A stretch of 57,266 nt of DNA from JBAZOY01 sp041648505 (GTDB lineage Bacteria; Desulfobacterota; Syntrophia; Syntrophales; CG2-30-49-12). The position numbers were made by a program, and so were the translations under genes. Shown in pieces: positions 26,032-33,673 of the stretch. The notes below the pieces were generated by a model. That model was not told the DNA's origin, searched no databases, and saw only the letters and a program-made list of their open reading frames with translations. The stretch is from NCBI GenBank assembly GCA_041648505.1, contig JBAZOY010000007.1, positions 1 through 57,266 on the forward strand. The letters are read 5' to 3'. The stretch's first letter is position 1, and the number at the start of each line of letters is the position of its first letter.

Positions 26032-26625
26032 GTGAAGCTGATAGTCGGGCTGGGAAATCCTGGTAACCGGTACCAATTTAGTAAACATAACACGGGGTTT
26101 CTAGTCCTGGATAAATTGGCGCATCGTCAGAACATATCCCTCAGTCACAAGGGCTTTGACACATGTTTCGGCAAGGGGAAAATTGACGAGACTGCGGTTT
26201 TACTTGCCAAACCGCAGACCTTCATGAACCTTAGCGGTGTTGCGGTAAAAAAGCTTACTGATTACTTTAAAACAAATTTTGAGGACCTGATCGTCATTCA
26301 TGACGACCTCGATCTGCCGTTTGAAACAATCCGCTTAAAGACAGGCGGAGGATACGGAGGGCATAAGGGATTAAGGTCTATAATAGATCGCCTTGGGGGG
26401 GCGGATTTTATCAGGGTTAGATTAGGAATAGGAAAGCCGCCTAATACGGCAATGACGGAAGAGTATGTCCTGGGGCGTTTTTCTGAGGAAGAAACGAGAA
26501 TCTTACCTGACATTACCGGCCGGGCGTGTGATGCTGTGATGGAGATTATTTCATCCGGTGTTCATACGGCGATGAATAAGTTTAATGTCAGAGGGGTTAC
26601 AAAAAACTTAGATGAGGAGGTATAA
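26032..26625 (+). CDS. pth: Peptidyl-tRNA hydrolase
   Basis: A 197-residue enzyme that recycles peptidyl-tRNAs dropped from ribosomes. The start is a GTG at 26032 behind TTAAGG. The motif GLGNPGNRYQFSKHNTGF holds Asn10 and catalytic His20; IHDDLDLP has the essential Asp; GGGYGGHKGLRSI is the tRNA-binding loop. It lies between prs and hppA. Confidence 0.96.
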   Translation: MKLIVGLGNPGNRYQFSKHNTGFLVLDKLAHRQNISLSHKGFDTCFGKGKIDETAVLLAKPQTFMNLSGVAVKKLTDYFKTNFEDLIVIHDDLDLPFETIRLKTGGGYGGHKGLRSIIDRLGGADFIRVRLGIGKPPNTAMTEEYVLGRFSEEETRILPDITGRACDAVMEIISSGVHTAMNKFNVRGVTKNLDEEV

Positions 26626-26634
26626 ACAAAGGTT

Positions 26635-28689
26635 ATGGGAGCTTTAGTTGATTATGCGGCATGGCTGGGTGTTTTGGGGTTGTTACTGGCATTTGCCATC
26701 TACAGGTATGTTGTCTCTTTTCCCCCGGGGAATAAGACAATGGTGGAGATCATGGAGAAGATTCATTCCGGTGCGATGATCTTTTTAAAGAGGGAGTATA
26801 AGATTATAGCTGTCTTTATGGTCATTGTTACTCTTATTCTCTACTTCTCCTTAGAATCAAAGATGTCGGCTGTTGCCTACGTCTCGGGGGCAATTTGTTC
26901 GATGCTGGCAGGAGTTTTCGGTATGCAGGCGGCAACGTACTCCAATGCCAGAACAGCAGAGGCAGCCAGGGAATCCGGCCAGGGCAAGGCCCTGACGGTG
27001 GCTTTCTACGGAGGGTCGGTTATGGGACTGTCCGTAGCCAGTCTCGGATTACTCGGAATGGGTATTTTCTTCTACTTCTTTTCCGGTAAAGATCCCTCGG
27101 TGATCAACGGTTTTTCTATGGGCGCCTCTTCCATCGCCCTCTTTGCCCGTGTGGGCGGCGGTATTTATACCAAGAGTGCGGATGTGGGGTCCGACTTAGT
27201 GGGTAAACTTGAAGCGGGGATCCCCGAGGACGATCCTCGGAACCCTGGAGTCATTGCGGATAATGTGGGGGATAACGTGGGGGATATTGCCGGTATGGGT
27301 GCGGACCTCTACGAGTCTTACTGTGGTGCCGTAGTTGCAGCCATCGCCATTGGTGCCACCATGGGCGCAAATAAGATGGTATGGATGTCCCTCCCCATGT
27401 TGTTTATCATGGCAGGATTTGTCTCGTCAGTTATCGGGATCGGCTTATTCAATTTCCTAAAGAACTTAAAACCCCAATCGGCCCTCAGTAATTCGCTGTA
27501 TATCGCCGGGATTCTCTTTATTATCACCTCATTTTTCGTGGTAAAGTATTCCATGGCAAACATGACGGCGGAAGAGTTGAAAGCTGCGGGGATGATCAGT
27601 GCTTTGGGACCATTCTGGGCTAATCTCCTCGGTATTGTAGCCGGTATGTTGATCGGTGGCATTACGGAATACTATACCGGACGCGGACCTGTCATAAAGA
27701 TAGCCGAGGCCTCCCAGACAGGAGCGGCAACAAATATTATCCACGGTCTTGCCGTCGGTTTTGAAAGTGTGGTGGCTCCTGTCTTCTTCATCGGCATCGC
27801 TACCTTGCTATCCTATCTCTGTGCCGGTCTCTACGGGATTGCCATTGCCGGCGTGGGAATGCTCGGTACCGTTGGTATGACCATGTCTGTGGACAGCTAC
27901 GGACCGATAGCGGACAATGCCGGTGGTATTGCCGAACAGGCCAATATGCCCCCCCATACAAGGGAAATTACCGACGGACTGGATGCGGTGGGCAATACCA
28001 CAGCAGCAATCGGCAAGGGATTTGCCATCGGTTCGGCGGCGCTGACCGCCCTGGCCCTGTTCGCCGCTTACGCCTCCACGGTGAGAACTTTCCCCGGCTT
28101 TGAGCACTTTACACTTGACCTCACCAAGGCGCACGTGATCACAGGCGCATTCTTCGGTTCTCTGTTCCCCTGCATGTTAGCTTCACAGACGATGAAAGCG
28201 GTAGGAAGCGCGGCCTTTGACATGGTTAACGAGATAAGGCGGCAGTTCAGAGAAATCCCCGGTCTTATGGAGGGAAAGGTGTCTCCCGATTCGGACAGGT
28301 GCGTGGATATTGCTACCACCGGCGCACTTAAAAAGATGATCGTTCCGGGAATTTCTGCCGTGCTGGCACCGGTCCTGGTGGGAATATTTGTCGGGCCCGA
28401 GGCCCTGGGAGGATTCCTTGCCGGAGCAACCTTAACCGGTGTGGTCCTGGCTCTTTTTATGGCCAATGCCGGCGGTGCCTGGGATAATGCAAAGAAATAC
28501 GTGGAACAGGGAAACCTGGGAGGCAAGGGTTCCGACGTACACAAGGCAACCGTTATTGGTGATACGGTGGGTGATCCCTTTAAGGATACATCAGGTCCCG
28601 CCATGAATATCCTGATCAAGTTAATGTCCATAGTGGCCCTTGTTACGGCACCGGCTATTATTGCTGTCTATAAGATGATTTACTACTAA
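26635..28689 (+). CDS. hppA: Membrane-bound ion-translocating pyrophosphatase (K+-dependent type)
   Basis: A 684-residue integral membrane enzyme with about 16 helices that couples pyrophosphate hydrolysis to H+ or Na+ export. The catalytic segment near 180-215 (DVGSDLVGKLEAGIPEDDPR, then ADNVGDNVGD) binds Mg-pyrophosphate. At the position that sets potassium dependence the sequence is GNTTAAIGKG (about 453-462), with Ala rather than the Lys of K+-independent enzymes, so K+ stimulation is predicted. Whether it pumps Na+ or H+ cannot be told from this alone. In syntrophs the enzyme saves energy from acyl-CoA activation, which fits the downstream cluster. Confidence 0.95.
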   Translation: MGALVDYAAWLGVLGLLLAFAIYRYVVSFPPGNKTMVEIMEKIHSGAMIFLKREYKIIAVFMVIVTLILYFSLESKMSAVAYVSGAICSMLAGVFGMQAATYSNARTAEAARESGQGKALTVAFYGGSVMGLSVASLGLLGMGIFFYFFSGKDPSVINGFSMGASSIALFARVGGGIYTKSADVGSDLVGKLEAGIPEDDPRNPGVIADNVGDNVGDIAGMGADLYESYCGAVVAAIAIGATMGANKMVWMSLPMLFIMAGFVSSVIGIGLFNFLKNLKPQSALSNSLYIAGILFIITSFFVVKYSMANMTAEELKAAGMISALGPFWANLLGIVAGMLIGGITEYYTGRGPVIKIAEASQTGAATNIIHGLAVGFESVVAPVFFIGIATLLSYLCAGLYGIAIAGVGMLGTVGMTMSVDSYGPIADNAGGIAEQANMPPHTREITDGLDAVGNTTAAIGKGFAIGSAALTALALFAAYASTVRTFPGFEHFTLDLTKAHVITGAFFGSLFPCMLASQTMKAVGSAAFDMVNEIRRQFREIPGLMEGKVSPDSDRCVDIATTGALKKMIVPGISAVLAPVLVGIFVGPEALGGFLAGATLTGVVLALFMANAGGAWDNAKKYVEQGNLGGKGSDVHKATVIGDTVGDPFKDTSGPAMNILIKLMSIVALVTAPAIIAVYKMIYY

Positions 28690-28712
28690 TTCAGGATTGT
28701 TTATCCTACTTT

Positions 28713-28744
28713 CACCACCCTCCTACTAATCCGGGAGGGTGGTG
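28713..28744. terminator. Stem-loop after hppA (possible terminator)
   Basis: CACCACCCTCC (28713-28723) and GGAGGGTGGTG (28734-28744) form a perfect 11-base stem with a 10-base loop, 24 bases after the hppA stop and between convergent genes. No T-run follows, so it may stabilise the 3' end rather than terminate. Confidence 0.45.
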
Positions 28745-28816
28745 AGATGGGAACCGGCGGCTAGGAAAGGTGGTAGAGGTAATTCCGATTTAGAATTGGA
28801 ATAAGAGAATAATTGA

Positions 28817-29818
28817 CTAACTTCTGATCCTCTTTTTTAATTCCTTTATTAGTGTTGAGCAGATCTGGTTTGTATCAGCGACTATTGCCACGTCGGCCAT
28901 TTTCATCATTGTCGCGTTTACATTTTTATTTATGGCGATGATAAATCCGGCGTTGCTTAATGCTGCCGTATGCTGAATAGCGCCACTGATACCGAATGAA
29001 AAAAGGACCTTGGGTCTGATGTGCTTACCGGTCTGACCTACCAGAGCTTCTTCGTCCACCCAGTTTGCATATACTACAGGACGTGTTGCTCCGACTTCAC
29101 CGCCTAAAAGTTGAGCAAGTTCGAATAGGTTTTTATAATTTTTCTTGCTTCCCATTCCCCGCCCTCCGCAGACTACAACCCTCGCGGCTTCTATTTTTTG
29201 TCCTTTTTTCTGCCAGCGTTTGGAGCTGATCAGGCGGACTTTTTCTTCCGGAAGATATTCAGGCAAAGCGATACGTATAACTTCACCTGATGCATTGTAA
29301 TCGTGAGGGATCTCCTGGAATGTTCCCGGCCTTACCGTTGCCATCTGTGGTCGGCATTCTGGAGTTACGATTTCTGCTATCAGATTTCCTCCAAAGGCCG
29401 GTGCTATTTGGACCAAAAGGCCATCATCATTGATTTCCAATCCTATACAATCCGCTGTAAGCCCCGTCTTAAGCTTTTTAGCCAGTTTTGGGGCAAACTC
29501 ACGTCCGAACATCGTTGCTCCAATTAAGACTAATTCAGGTTTATATGTCGTTATTAACATTTCCATCAAAAAGCTATAGGTCTCTATACTATAGTTTTCG
29601 AGCTGCGGGTGTTCTATTACATATACTTTTTGAGCGCCGTGTGCGATATACTCTCCCACCCATTCGCTTACGTTATTGCCTAACACAACAGCGCAAACCG
29701 AGGCATTAATTTTGCCCGCAAGTTCATTTGCCCTCGACAGAAGCTGGAGTGTCACACGGTTTTGAAAGTAGTTCCGGTAATCCCCGAAAATCCAAATACT
29801 GTTCTTTTTTTCACCCAT
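28817..29818 (-). CDS. etfA: Electron transfer flavoprotein alpha subunit
   Basis: A 333-residue FAD-binding subunit of ETF, which takes electrons from acyl-CoA dehydrogenase. The C-terminal FAD domain has GGRGMGSKKNYKN near 219, GATRPVV, GQTGKHIRPKVL, and the ISGAIQHTAAL stretch, all standard EtfA landmarks. It follows etfB by 4 bases and the dehydrogenase lies just upstream, so the three form one oxidation module. No Fe-S motif of the bifurcating/quinone-linked type is seen in it. Confidence 0.94.
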   Translation of the reverse strand: MGEKKNSIWIFGDYRNYFQNRVTLQLLSRANELAGKINASVCAVVLGNNVSEWVGEYIAHGAQKVYVIEHPQLENYSIETYSFLMEMLITTYKPELVLIGATMFGREFAPKLAKKLKTGLTADCIGLEINDDGLLVQIAPAFGGNLIAEIVTPECRPQMATVRPGTFQEIPHDYNASGEVIRIALPEYLPEEKVRLISSKRWQKKGQKIEAARVVVCGGRGMGSKKNYKNLFELAQLLGGEVGATRPVVYANWVDEEALVGQTGKHIRPKVLFSFGISGAIQHTAALSNAGFIIAINKNVNATMMKMADVAIVADTNQICSTLIKELKKRIRS

Positions 29819-29822
29819 AGCG

Positions 29823-30653
29823 TTATTCGTCTGTTTTGAGATCTTTTCCTATTGCCCCGCCTATTTTGTCGTCAAACCTGTAAAAAAGTTCTTCAACGAT
29901 TTTTTCAGGTGAACCTCTCAGTATGATATTTGTTTTCTTTGCAGTAGGAGGGTATACATTTAAAATTCTTGTGGGCGATCCTTTTGTTCCTATTTTTTCG
30001 GCATCAAGCCCCAGTTCATATGCATTAAGGCTAATAATATTTGCTTCATCAAATGCTTTCTGTATGCCTTGCATGGGGACGTAGCGGGGAAGGAATTCCT
30101 GGGTAGTTATGGTTACCAGTCCGGGTAGATCCATTTCCAGAGTTTCAAGAAAGTTGTCGGAAAGACGCTTCACCCGTAGAGTTTTTCCTGAAAGCTTAAG
30201 ATCATGAGCATTAGCCACGCCGGGAACTTTTAACTCTTCAGCAAGCTGGGGACCGACATGGGCGGTTTCACTGTCGCTGGTAGAGCATCCGCAAAGCACA
30301 AGATCAAAATCAGGACATTTTTTTATAATAGCTTTTGCCAACGTATAGGAGGTGATAAAGGTATCTGCTCCTGCCATAGCCTTATCCGTCAATAGAATTC
30401 CGCTATCGGCGCCCATTGCCTGGGCTTCATACAAAACCTCTTTTGCCATTGGTGGTCCCATCGTTAAAACAACAATGTGGCCTCCATGCTTTTGTTTAAG
30501 CCTCAATGCAGCTTCAAGAGCATGTTTGCAGGCCGGATTGATCATCCCTTCAGACAAGTTCCTCTGGAGTGTCCCTGTCTGAGAATCCCACGGCAATTCA
30601 GACACCAATGGAACCTGTTTTATACACACAACTATTTTCAGGATATTTTTCAT
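29823..30653 (-). CDS. etfB: Electron transfer flavoprotein beta subunit
   Basis: A 276-residue ETF beta subunit. The N-terminal IVVCIKQVP, the DLVLCGCSTSDSETAHVGPQ nucleotide loop near 118-137, and the RLSDNFLETLEMDLPGLVTI segment are typical. Its start overlaps the dehydrogenase stop by 4 bases (ATGA), so synthesis of the two is coupled. With etfA it transfers electrons from the dehydrogenase toward the quinone pool or other acceptors. Confidence 0.94.
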   Translation of the reverse strand: MKNILKIVVCIKQVPLVSELPWDSQTGTLQRNLSEGMINPACKHALEAALRLKQKHGGHIVVLTMGPPMAKEVLYEAQAMGADSGILLTDKAMAGADTFITSYTLAKAIIKKCPDFDLVLCGCSTSDSETAHVGPQLAEELKVPGVANAHDLKLSGKTLRVKRLSDNFLETLEMDLPGLVTITTQEFLPRYVPMQGIQKAFDEANIISLNAYELGLDAEKIGTKGSPTRILNVYPPTAKKTNIILRGSPEKIVEELFYRFDDKIGGAIGKDLKTDE

Positions 30654-31798
30654 GTTCGTTTTGTCAATACAGCACGGGATATGACCATTCGCTGCACTTC
30701 GCTTGTTCCTTCGTAAATTTCGGTTACTTTAGCGTCCCGAAAATAACGTTCCACATCATACTCTTTACTATAGCCATATCCTCCATGAATCCGAACAGCC
30801 AGGCCGGTTACGCGGGAAGCAACAGAACTGCAATACAATTTCGCCATCGCAGCTTCCATGCCGAAGGGATGGCCCATATCTTTCACGGCGCATGCCCGGT
30901 ACGCGAGGAGCCTTGCAGCATCGATTTCAGTTGCCATATCGGCAAGATAATTCTGTATAGTTTGAAATGAAGAGATAGGTTTATTGAACTGATAACGTTC
31001 CTTTGAATATCTTATAGAAGCTTCAAAAGCGGCCTGAGCAATTCCAAGAGCCTGAGCGGCGATTCCGATCCTTCCTGCATCGAGTGCGGCAAGCCCTATC
31101 TTCAAACCGTCTCCGGGTTTCCCAAGCATAAAATCCTTGTGTAGCCTGCAATCCTCAAGAAAAAGGGATGAAACCGGATTTGCCCGCATCCCGCAAAGGT
31201 CTTCAATCTCTCCGATGGAGAAACCGGGTGTTTGTTTTTCGACTATAAAGACACTTGCGTTATTTTTTTGTTTCTTGAAGTCGGTTACTGCGAAAATCAA
31301 TGCAAGATCACAAACGCCACCGTTTGTGACAAATATCTTTGTTCCGTTAACCACGTAATGATTACCGTCTTGTACGGCATTTGTTTCCACACCTCCCGCA
31401 TCAGATCCTGCATTTGCCTCGGTAAGGCAAAAGGCCCCTATGTTTTCTCCGCTTGCCAGTTTTGGAATGAAACGTTTTTGCTGGTCTAAAGTTCCAAAAC
31501 GTAAAACAGGGTAAATACAAACACTGTTATGGACAGACACACACAGCCCTATAGCGGCACAGACACGTGAAAGCTCCTCTATTATAATTGCATAACTGAT
31601 GCTGTCCATTCCGGAACCGCCGTATTTTGGTGGTACCTGAATTCCAAAAAAATTCAGCAGACGCATCTTCTGAATTACTTCCACAGGAAAGCGGGCCTCT
31701 TTATCAACTTCATAGGCAAGCGGACCCAGCTCGGCTTCTGCAAAATTACGCACGGTTTTTCTTACAAGCTTATGCTTCATGCATGGATTGAAGTTCAC
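30650..31798 (-). CDS. Acyl-CoA dehydrogenase (short-chain/isobutyryl-CoA type)
   Basis: A 382-residue FAD enzyme that introduces the alpha,beta double bond of an acyl-CoA. Motifs are FCLTEANAGSDAGG (FAD/substrate loop near 130), TKIFVTNGG, and the C-terminal TEIYEGTSEVQRMVI whose YEGTSE carries the catalytic base Glu of short-chain enzymes. The start is a GTG at 31798, giving MNFNPCMKHKLVRKTVRNFA, which aligns with the usual family N-terminus. Its position between mutase/meaB and etfBA points to butyryl-CoA or isobutyryl-CoA as substrate; sequence alone cannot choose. Confidence 0.9.
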   Translation of the reverse strand: MNFNPCMKHKLVRKTVRNFAEAELGPLAYEVDKEARFPVEVIQKMRLLNFFGIQVPPKYGGSGMDSISYAIIIEELSRVCAAIGLCVSVHNSVCIYPVLRFGTLDQQKRFIPKLASGENIGAFCLTEANAGSDAGGVETNAVQDGNHYVVNGTKIFVTNGGVCDLALIFAVTDFKKQKNNASVFIVEKQTPGFSIGEIEDLCGMRANPVSSLFLEDCRLHKDFMLGKPGDGLKIGLAALDAGRIGIAAQALGIAQAAFEASIRYSKERYQFNKPISSFQTIQNYLADMATEIDAARLLAYRACAVKDMGHPFGMEAAMAKLYCSSVASRVTGLAVRIHGGYGYSKEYDVERYFRDAKVTEIYEGTSEVQRMVISRAVLTKRT

Positions 31799-32167
31799 GG
31801 TCTTATCCTTCCTTCAAACCTTATGCCATTTTTTAATTTTTCGGGGTAAGTTGATACCTTAATAATCTTGATATTGTCAATAGTTGTGGATGAAGAATTT
31901 TTAACATATTTTTGTTCTCCGAAATCACGCAGCCTTTCCTTTGATTTCCAACAATTCTCCCCTAAGACCTGGCAGACGGTACTGCGTTTATTAGTACCGG
32001 AAGCTGCTTTAAAGATTGAACAGAATATGTCGGAAGTCGGTGGCCCAAAAAACCTGTTCACTGCAAGGAGCAAAGTCATACGGAGCATTATCACTCACAG
32101 GCATAAGTATTCAAAAACCGATGTGAATGAGATTACTTTGTTGATCAATACAAGCTTGAAAGTGCAT
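31799..32167. other. 369-base gap between meaB and the dehydrogenase gene
   Basis: Two unrecognised overlapping reading frames lie here: 31795-32094 on the minus strand (99 residues; its TGA overlaps the dehydrogenase GTG in a GTGA) and 31868-32182 on the plus strand (104 residues, running into the meaB end). Neither has a recognisable domain or good ribosome site. The gap may hold a separate promoter for acd-etfB-etfA. Confidence 0.35.
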
Positions 32168-33160
32168 TTACTTATTTTGTGAAGAACGGGACCTGATATC
32201 TTTCTTTAAACGCTTTACCAGTTCCTCTATAAGTGTATAAGGGTCGGATTCTTTGGAGATCAGCTTTTCTATCATATGTTCGAATTCACCACTTTCAGTG
32301 AGTTCTCTCAAGATCGGTTCAAGGATCAAGGTGCGGAGAGCTTCTTTGATCTCAACCATCATTTTTCTGCGGAGGCGATCGACTAAAAGCTGACTGTCTT
32401 TTAAATGCCCATAATGCTCATTGATCTTGCCTGCTAATTCTGCAATCTTTGCTCTAAAGGGGACCTGGTCAAATATGTTTTCCACCATAATCACCGGAGG
32501 TCTCCATCCGCCCGGGAAGTCATGTGCCATATTAAGCATGGTTTCAAGCAGGGCATGTAGCTGTTGCGCACCATCTCGGTCTGCTTTGTTGATCACGAAA
32601 ATATCAGCGATCTCCATGATTCCAGCCTTCATTAGCTGTATTTCGTCTCCCATGCCGGGTACAAGAACCACAATGACGGTATGGGCATGGTTGATGACTT
32701 CTACTTCCTGCTGTCCCGTACCTACAGTCTCAACGAGAATGATATCTTTCCCCATGGCATCGAGAATATGAATGGCATCACCAACCGCATTGGATAGACC
32801 TCCAAGTGCCCCTCTTGTCGCCAGACTCCTGACAAACACCTCAGGATCCTCTGCATGTTTTTGCATGCGTATTCTATCGCCAAGAATGGCTCCGCCGGTG
32901 AAAGGACTGGTCGGATCTACCGCCAGAACTCCAACGGTCTTATTCTTTCCTCTGTATGATGTAATCAGAGCATCGGTAAGGGTACTTTTTCCCGCTCCCG
33001 GTGAACCTGTGAGGCCTATAATATGGGCCTTACCCGTATAAGGAAAAATGTGTTTAACTGTCTGCTTTGCTTCCGGAATACAGTCTTCCAAATTTCTGAT
33101 CAGTCGAGTGGCTGTACGCACATCCCCTTCTCTTATTTTTTTTGCTTTTTCCTTTTCCAT
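32168..33160 (-). CDS. meaB: MeaB/ArgK-type GTPase chaperone of B12-dependent mutase
   Basis: A 330-residue G3E-family P-loop GTPase that guards and reloads the B12 cofactor of acyl-CoA mutases. The Walker A is GSPGAGKS (52-59); DPTSPFTGGAILGDRIRM, ETVGTGQQEVEV and the base-recognition NKAD follow in order. The gene lies 50 bases downstream of the B12-binding subunit, in the same transcription direction as both mutase subunits. Confidence 0.92.
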   Translation of the reverse strand: MEKEKAKKIREGDVRTATRLIRNLEDCIPEAKQTVKHIFPYTGKAHIIGLTGSPGAGKSTLTDALITSYRGKNKTVGVLAVDPTSPFTGGAILGDRIRMQKHAEDPEVFVRSLATRGALGGLSNAVGDAIHILDAMGKDIILVETVGTGQQEVEVINHAHTVIVVLVPGMGDEIQLMKAGIMEIADIFVINKADRDGAQQLHALLETMLNMAHDFPGGWRPPVIMVENIFDQVPFRAKIAELAGKINEHYGHLKDSQLLVDRLRRKMMVEIKEALRTLILEPILRELTESGEFEHMIEKLISKESDPYTLIEELVKRLKKDIRSRSSQNK

Positions 33161-33210
33161 AATTAAAACTCTTGTTTCCCCTTTCTAGGATATATTGAAT
33201 ACCAAATGTT

Positions 33211-33615
33211 TTAAGACCTTGGAGCTACATGATTCTTGACCCATTCCACGATTTCTGTGAGTGGAGTACCGGGAGTGAAAATTGCCTTGAGACCGGCATT
33301 GTAAAGCATCTTAAAATCCTCATCAGGTATTATACCCCCGCCTATGACTATAACATCATTAGCTCCCTGTTCCTTCAATAATTCTGCAACCTTAGGGAAA
33401 AGGTACCGATGGGCACCTGAAAGGCAACTCAGGCCAACCATATCCACGTCTTCCTGTATTGCTGCGGTAGCAATCTGTTCAGGGCTCTGATGGCAACCCG
33501 TGTAAATAACTTCAAAACCTGCCTCACGGAAACATCTGGCCAGGATCTTGGCGCCACGGTCGTGGCCGTCAAGACCCGGCTTTGCTACCATGACACGAAT
33601 TTTCCTCTGGGTCAT
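33211..33615 (-). CDS. B12-binding small subunit of acyl-CoA mutase
   Basis: A 134-residue cobalamin-binding protein. The signature DxHxxG is D16-G-H18-D-R-G21, where His18 replaces the lower axial ligand of B12; LSCLSGAH and IVIGGGIIPDEDF are the other two B12 motifs. The lone domain is the small subunit of two-subunit mutases such as isobutyryl-CoA mutase (IcmB) and archaeal-type methylmalonyl-CoA mutase. It lies 58 bases downstream of the large subunit. Confidence 0.9.
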   Translation of the reverse strand: MTQRKIRVMVAKPGLDGHDRGAKILARCFREAGFEVIYTGCHQSPEQIATAAIQEDVDMVGLSCLSGAHRYLFPKVAELLKEQGANDVIVIGGGIIPDEDFKMLYNAGLKAIFTPGTPLTEIVEWVKNHVAPRS

Positions 33616-33673
33616 TTTATTTTCCTTAAGTAATTACTCATTATCTTTCAAAGGTTTACCTCTCTGTAGCTGA

